From contig JACTAT010000003.1 of the NCBI GenBank assembly GCA_014526335.1, positions 32,088-96,087 of the forward strand: a stretch of 64,000 nt of DNA, given 5' to 3'. The notes below the pieces were generated by a model. The model did no database searches, had not been told where the DNA came from, and saw only the letters and a list, made by a program, of their open reading frames with translations. Every line of letters starts with the position of its first letter. Within the stretch, counting starts at the first letter, position 1. This document shows positions 57,929 through 64,000 of this stretch, piece by piece. The DNA is from Chrysaora quinquecirrha. Lineage: Eukaryota > Cnidaria > Scyphozoa > Semaeostomeae > Pelagiidae. A program made the translations under genes and the position numbers.

Positions 57929-59335
57929 GCTTACAAATGTTTATCCTCCTATGGTGTATGTCTTAGTAGACAAAGAGTCATTGCAAAGTTACGAGGCAGG
58001 AATGAATCATGACAAAATTATATTTGAAAGAAAAGAAGCTATTGAAAATCTCGGAGCAGAGCTTAATGTAATAGAACAAGAATTAAAGGAAAAGACAAGA
58101 AGAATTCCAGGTGTTCAGGATGTTGAAGTTCAGTTCATTGGTGAATCTGTTATTCCATTAGTTAACACTGCAGCTGTCAGAATTAAACAACAAGTTACAA
58201 GAAAGAAAAAGTTATGTGATCTTAACAATGCTGCTACCTCTGAACAAGGGCATGAATCAGTCATTGAAACCATAAATAGAGAATTTGAATTGATGGCTAA
58301 GGAGTGTGACATGAATGATTTAAAGCAGTTGGAGACATTGATTGATCAGAAAATGATTGTAGAAAGGTCAATGCAAGATTTTCCTTACCAAATAATCGGA
58401 GATAACTTAGATCTGTATATAAAAGTGAAACACATGACAAGTGAAAATCAAAATAAGTAAGTATTCTCTTTTATGATAATTATTGTCGCCCTATTGCTCT
58501 CTTCTAATCTTACCCTAACTTCACTTGATCCAAATTACCCAAAATGAGACATTTCACAGCGGCTGTTTTGCTTTGTTAGTGAAAATGTATGCAACTTTCA
58601 AAATTTCCTCTCATCATTAAATAATTTCTGAACTAAACACTTATGGTCCACTTTTGAAGGTCAATACATTGGTTCAACATCTTAGGATTGCCGCTTAGAG
58701 TAACTGGAAGTGGATTGGACAACAAGCATTAGCAAAATCTGTATTGTCACTCAAAATGAAGAATTTATTCCAGATGAATCTATGCACAATACTCTAGTCA
58801 TTGATTTGATACCCCTCGTCAGTAGAGTGATTGTGGATAATATTACAGCATTCAGTGAATTCAGAAGCCTCGTTGTAAGACATATTCCACACAAATATTC
58901 AAAAGAATTGTCAGAAAAATCTGAAGATGTTTGTGTTTGACATTTAATTTAACAAATTTGAGTAGCAGTTTAATGCTGAATGTTGAATGCCAGACTGTCC
59001 AATGCTTAAGAGAAACACTGCATTCATTATTATTCAAATATGCTCTTTTCCTTTTTATTTATAGGTACCCTTGGTTTAATTCTAAAAAATGAATCTGTGG
59101 CTGTTGAAATGCTAGAAATTCTTCAGAGTCTTCAAGATGATTATGTTCCTATCATTGATTCTGATAAAGGACAGAAACATGTTGTCCACCCAATTTTCTT
59201 AGGAGGTGACAATTTGACTGAGGAGCGTCCTCGAAACCTGCAAGGTGCCATGGCTGATGGAGATTCAGATTATGAGACACTCAATGGAATCTCACCAAAA
59301 ATGAAGATTGGCATGCAATACGATACATGTATAAG
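57929..59335 (+). pseudogene. DUF6589-family protein, three central exons, copy 1
   Basis: Exons: 57929-58456 (LTNVYPPMVYVLVDKESLQ.. YQIIGDNLDLYIKVKHMT; ends AATAA|GTAAGT), 58660-58928 (SIHWFNILGLP.. VIDLIPLVSRVIV.. IPHKYSKELSEKSED) and 59065-59335 (LILKNESVAVEMLEIL.. FLGGDNLTEERPRNLQGAM). The blocks GDNLDLYIK..HMT, IHWFN, HKYSKE.SEKSE and GGD.LTEERxRN fit DUF6589. Lesions: a TAG after LDNKH, one base lost near 58757 and one C lost at 59070. Exon 1 is intact here but broken in copy 2. Confidence 0.7.
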
Positions 59336-59698
59336 GTAACTCTTATATTACTGCTAGCTAGTATGTGGGTTAACAAGACAAATGCCCCAAGGGATATTTC
59401 AAACTGGTTCCTAACTTAAAATGCCAATGTATACAAGAAGAAGATAACAACATTTAACTTGTCATAAAACACTTTTCTGAATTATACCTGTCCCCATGCT
59501 AATATGTATGATGAAACATTGGATTTTTTATTGATTCTCTTTAGTATGAGGCAACTCACACTCTGTTGTTCAATGATAATTATTGAACTCATACAAAATT
59601 GCTGTGAATTCTGTTATCAGTCCTTACCTCAATAGCCCATAACCTTCACTGGGTAATGAAGGAATAAGATTTCTTAATTTCGTAATATTATCTCCTAG

Positions 59699-59801
59699 AT
59701 ACTGTATGAAGCTTTTTCACAACGAGTCTGTAAGAGATATTGGTTCAATGGCATATAACATGAATCTTATAAAAACACCAATGCAAGAGGAAATGTTCTT
59801 G
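59699..59801 (+). CDS. Candidate next DUF6589 exon
   Basis: After TTATCTCCTAG, the frame YCMKLFHNESVRDIGSMAYN resembles the DUF6589 segment after the GGD motif. Its phase does not join 59335 directly, and its end coincides with the start of duplication copy 2. It has no counterpart after 63829. Confidence 0.4.
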
Positions 59802-60562
59802 GTTTGTGCATAAAGGTAGAAAATTTCCAGGGGTCATTTGGCAGCACTAAAAATTCCAGGGTTTCTAAAATTGTTACTACTTCCATTACATTTCTCGCAT
59901 TTAGTGATGCTGCTAAAAATTTCAAAATTTCCAGGGGGTTTTCCACCTTCAGAGGTTCAATATCCAGGGGGTATGACCTTCAGCAAAATAATACTTCCAT
60001 TACCCTGTATGGATAAATAATGGAATAGCCCAATGTCAACAAAGCAAACACGTAATTAAACTCAAATACGCCTAAATTTGTTTGGGTTCCTTGAAAAAGT
60101 CAGAGTTCAAACACAAGCAATCGAGATTTAGTGAGTAGAATATTTTTTCATGAAGGACATTTCAAATTGAAGTTTTGGAGTTTTCTGTTGAATAGGAGAA
60201 AAGGAAGGATTATTGAATTTACCCAGGAGTAATTTTGCATAAGATAGGATTTTAATTAATTGCAGACAGCTCATAAACATTTTGTGAAATTATAGCTCAA
60301 GTTGACAGAGCACAGTCTGAGATATCCCTCACTTTTATGTATACGACTTGCTCACTATGGTATGGTGATAATGATGATGAAGATTGTGATGATTATGATG
60401 ATTGTTGCCAATGAAACTTTCAGCTCAGACAAATGTATTGATTAGTTTCTTGGGTCTCCTTACTCAACAGAAAATATCCGAATTTTACCAACAGCTTTGT
60501 ATCTTCAATCAATGATTGTTTTCATTTTGCTCATGATGTTTATTTCAATAGACTAGCTTTTA

Positions 60563-60884
60563 ACTTTAAGCCTGCTACAGTCAGCAGCCAGTTTACCATA
60601 GTACCAGATTAGCCTTGGCAAGACAAGATTCTTCCTCCCAGAGTTCATCGCCTTGACGGAACCATGTGACCTGTCTACCATCGCTGAACTTTCGCTAGAG
60701 TCCGGGGGGTTAGTCCTCTATGGCATCCCCTAAACCTCCCCGGACTCTAGCGAAAGTTCAGCGATGGTAGACAGGTCACATGGTTCCCGTCAAGGCGATG
60801 AACTCTTGGGAGGAAGAATCTTGTCTTGCCAAGGCTAATCTGGTACTATGGTAAAACTGGCTGCCTGCGTAGCAGGCTTAAAGT
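60563..60884. mobile_element. Hairpin MITE (family Y), copy 3
   Basis: Duplicate of the hairpin at 56291, with small differences in the tips (GCCTGCTACAG against GCCTGCTTTCATGAG). Confidence 0.85.
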
Positions 60885-62063
60885 AAAATTTCAGTATCTA
60901 TCATGTCACTAAATATGTCATTTATCATGAGCACAATTTCCCCTGCATGATGCTGTTTGTAAATTGCAGTATACTGTAGAATATAATCCATTCCAGTAAT
61001 GAATGGTAAGTGTTCTAAAATCTCCGTAATTGCAGTGTCAGATATCCCTGACAAAAATTGGCTGTGTACAAATGATGCAATGTTGCTATACTCTTGGTTT
61101 TGTTGGAGTACATATTCTTGGAAAATATCTCTGAACAGTTGTTTTTCAAGATCTGTTGCATTTCGAATTTGCTCTTTTTGAATACTTTCTTCTTGGTTTT
61201 CTCCATAGTTGGGAACCTGTGTTTTGCACAATCCATTTCCATCATATGTGCAATTTTTGTGACATAAAGAGCAACAGTCATGTTTTAATGCAGGAAGCTT
61301 TACTTGGTTAGAGTCAAATGCTTTGTATAATGAGACCCTAAGACAAGCCTTGGTTACTTTAGTGTATTCCTTCATCTCTGGTGTTGCTTTAGCTAGCTGC
61401 TGTCCTGAGAAATACAAAATTGCTTGTGCTTCCATTCCATCCCTGCCTGCTCTTCCTATACCCTGTATGTAATCTACTACTTCACGTGGAGCACCATAGT
61501 GAACGATGCACCTAATGTCACTGATGTCAATTCCCATTACCAAAGATGTTGTAGCAATGACTACCCTGCATGAGCCATCCACATCTGATAACTGTGTTAG
61601 AACTCTCTCTTTGTGTTTTTCTAATGTATTTCTATGATACATGCCAATGAGCAGGTTAGCAGAGGATTTATCTCTTGTCAGATCATATGCATCACTTCGA
61701 GTTCTTCCTTCAAATAAAGGAAAACTTTGGCGACATTCTCTATACTTTGGCAATAGATAATTGTCTTCTTAAAATTTCTCTTCTCCTTTCTCACACCTTC
61801 CACCACCCATGTTTTTTGCATTTGATAGACACAACTTTTATGTTCAGTCTGTTTGGACTGACTTTTATCAAACAAAAAGAATGCAATGATAGGGATTTCA
61901 CAATTTTCTTTCCAACTCACTACTGGCAGTTGCTGTTAAAGCTAGCATGTTCACATTTGGGAATAAGGTTCTCAAAATACCAATTTTAGCAAAAGCATCT
62001 CTAAAAGCCTTAATATGCTCTTTTTGACCTCTTTTTCCTTTTTGATTTGTTGGCATGTCACCC
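60878..62063 (-). pseudogene. RecQ-like helicase fragment, copy 2
   Basis: Same exon as copy 1. Here the frame is continuous from motif IV-V through the zinc segment to the stop at the MITE (291 codons), repairing the break at 56885. A base is missing at about 61697, where copy 1 is in frame. A further one-base loss lies near 61909 at the end of domain 1. Neither copy encodes a full product. Confidence 0.8.
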
Positions 62064-62077
62064 CTGAAATGATATAA

Positions 62078-62163
62078 AGAATATATAATTTTAATGATAT
62101 AATGATATAATGATATATAATGATATAATTAATTATATAAATTATATAATGATATAATTTTAA
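62078..62163. repeat. ATATAATG-type AT repeat, copy 2
   Basis: Counterpart of 57797-57893. Confidence 0.85.
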
Positions 62164-62205
62164 ATCTCAGAATCAGTTTTCAAGATAAATTTTGTCCCTT
62201 TCTAG

Positions 62206-63620
62206 GCTTACAAATGTTTATCCTCCTATGGTGTATGTCTTAGTAGACAAAGAGTCATTGCAAAGTTACACGAGGCAGGAATGAATCATGACAAAATTAT
62301 ATTTGAAAGAAAAGAAGCTATTGAAAATCTCGGAGCAGAGCTTAATGTAATAGAACAAGAATTAAAGGAAAAGACAAGAAGAATTCCAGGTGTTCAGGAT
62401 GTTGAAGTTCAGTTCATTGGTGAATCTGTTATTCCATTAGTTAACACTGCAGCTGTCAGAATTAAACAACAAGTTACAAGAAAGAAAAAGTTATGTGATC
62501 TTAACAATGCTGCTACCTCTGAACAAGGGCATGAATCAGTCATTGAAACCATAAATAGAGAATTTGAATTGATGGCTAAGGAGTGTGACATGAATGATTT
62601 AAAGCAGTTGGAGACATTGATTGATCAGAAAATGATTGTAGAAAGGTCAATGCAAGATTTTCCTTACCAAATAATCGGAGATAACTTAGATCTGTATATA
62701 AAAGTGAAACACATGACAAGTGAAAATCAAAATAAGTAAGTATTCTCTTTTTATGATAATTATTGTCGCCCTATTGCTCTCTTCTAATCTTACCCTAACT
62801 TCACTTGATCCAAATTACCCAAAATGAGACATTTCACAGCGGCTGTTTTGCTTTGTTAGTGAAAATGTATGCAACTTTCAAAATTTCCTCTCATCATTAA
62901 ATAATTTCTGAACTAAACACTTATGGTCCACTTTTTGAAGGTCAATACATTGGTTCAACATCTTAGGATTGCCGCTTAGAGTAACTGGAAGTGGATTGGA
63001 CAACAAGCATTAGCAAAAATCTGTATTGTCACTCAAAAATGAAGAATTTATTCCAGATGAATCTATGCACAATACTCTAGTCATTGATTTGATACCCCTC
63101 GTCAGTAGAGTGATTGTGGATAATATTACAGCATTCAGTGAATTCAGAAGCCTCGTTGTAAGACATATTCCACACAAATATTCAAAAGAATTGTCAGAAA
63201 AATCTGAAGATGTTTGTGTTTGACATTTAATTTAACAAATTTGAGTAGCAGTTTAATGCTGAATGTTGAATGCCAGACTGTCCAATGCTTAAGAGAAACA
63301 CTGCATTCATTATTATTCAAATATGCTCTTTTCCTTTTTATTTATAGGTACCCCTTGGTTTAATTCTAAAAAATGAATCTGTGGCTGTTGAAATGCTAGA
63401 AATTCTTCAGAGTCTTCAAGATGATTATGTTCCTATCATTGATTCTGATAAAGGACAGAAACATGTTGTCCACCCAATTTTCTTAGGAGGTGACAATTTG
63501 ACTGAGGAGCGTCCTCGAAACCTGCAAGGTGCCATGGCTGATGGAGATTCAGATTATGAGACACTCAATGGAATCTCACCAAAAAATGAAGATTGGCATG
63601 CAATACGATACATGTATAAG
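62206..63620 (+). pseudogene. DUF6589-family protein, three central exons, copy 2
   Basis: Exons 62206-62735, 62941-63211 and 63348-63620. Exon 2 keeps the frame from SIHWFN to SEKSED except for the shared TAG. Exon 3 is in frame from VPLG to RYMYK. Exon 1 has two extra bases near 62273. The lesions are thus complementary to those of copy 1. Confidence 0.7.
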
Positions 63621-63829
63621 GTAACTCTTATATTACTGCTAGCTAGTATGTGGGTTAACAAGACAAATGCCCCAAGGGATATTTCAAACTGGTTCCTAAC
63701 TTAAAATGCCAATGTATACAAGAAGAAGATAACAACATTTAACTTGTCATAAAACACTTTTCTGAATTATACCTGTCCCCATGCTAATATGTATGATGAA
63801 ACATTGGATTTTTATTGATTCTCTTTAGT

Positions 63830-64000
63830 TAGTCCGGGTGCTGAGAGCCGAAATCGATGCGAGTACTGGAAATTTTGGCGGGCCTTTAAATTCTTGTATG
63901 AAAATATTCCTTAGGTTATAGTAATTATGATTTCACCTGTTGGCCTTGCTGAATTTTCTTCTGGGACGCCTCCGAAGCGATTTTCTGTCGAACGAAATCG
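63830..64000. other. Sequence after the duplication, no feature
   Basis: It differs from what follows copy 1 and has a higher GC content. No exon is recognised. Confidence 0.4.

Larger units (their letters stand above)
55526..63829 (+). repeat. 4.0-kb direct duplication, copies 55526-59545 and 59802-63829
   Basis: The copies start at GTTTGTGCATAAAGG and end at TTGATTCTCTTTAGT. They differ by scattered 1-2-base indels, mostly in homopolymers, and a few substitutions. They are separated by 256 bp. A real tandem duplication or two haplotypes joined in assembly are both possible. Confidence 0.9.

Overview
The window looks like nuclear DNA of an early-branching animal, most likely an anthozoan cnidarian (a coral or sea anemone). 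It is AT-rich, its genes are split into short exons with GT..AG introns, it holds two recognisable animal genes, and it is packed with cnidarian-type transposable elements. Assembly quality is uneven: there is a 500-N gap (47438-47937), about 1.8 kb of garbled homopolymer sequence (15366-17195), and near-identical direct duplications beside the gap and at 55.5-63.8 kb.

Layout. 0.3-5.8 kb: a LINE scrap, then a decayed DIRS-like tyrosine-recombinase (YR) retrotransposon on the minus strand. 5.9-12.4 kb: a CR1-like LINE on the minus strand, split by a 2.6-kb foldback element whose 1.1-kb inverted arms are built of 19-22-bp subrepeats. 12.4-21.6 kb: six head-to-tail modules, each ending in TAA. 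They fall into three families of two members, and one module carries an open Gag-YR fusion gene. 22-24.8 kb: a Ty3/Gypsy integrase scrap, a 150-bp tandem repeat and a MITE.

25.0-38.7 kb: a JMJD4-like dioxygenase gene on the minus strand. Its introns hold MITEs, a 0.94-kb CTAA microsatellite, a broken Copia element and a foldback that fills intron 1. 39.1-46.1 kb: the 5' exons of a PTPN23/HD-PTP-like BRO1-domain gene on the plus strand. The two genes are divergent, with about 435 bp between start codons, so they probably share a promoter region.

47.9-63.8 kb: pieces of a DUF6589-family gene (plus strand) and a RecQ-like helicase (minus strand), which look like a transposon gene pair. The core is present twice in a 4.0-kb direct duplication whose copies carry different small lesions. 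Hairpin MITEs, other foldbacks and tRNA-like sequences lie among them.

The strongest candidate for something undescribed is the TAA-delimited module array at 12393-21610. Different elements sit end to end, members of a family share ends but not interiors, and every boundary falls on the same trinucleotide. A likely enzyme, the Gag-YR protein, is encoded in the first module. It resembles a cassette array, but in an animal.
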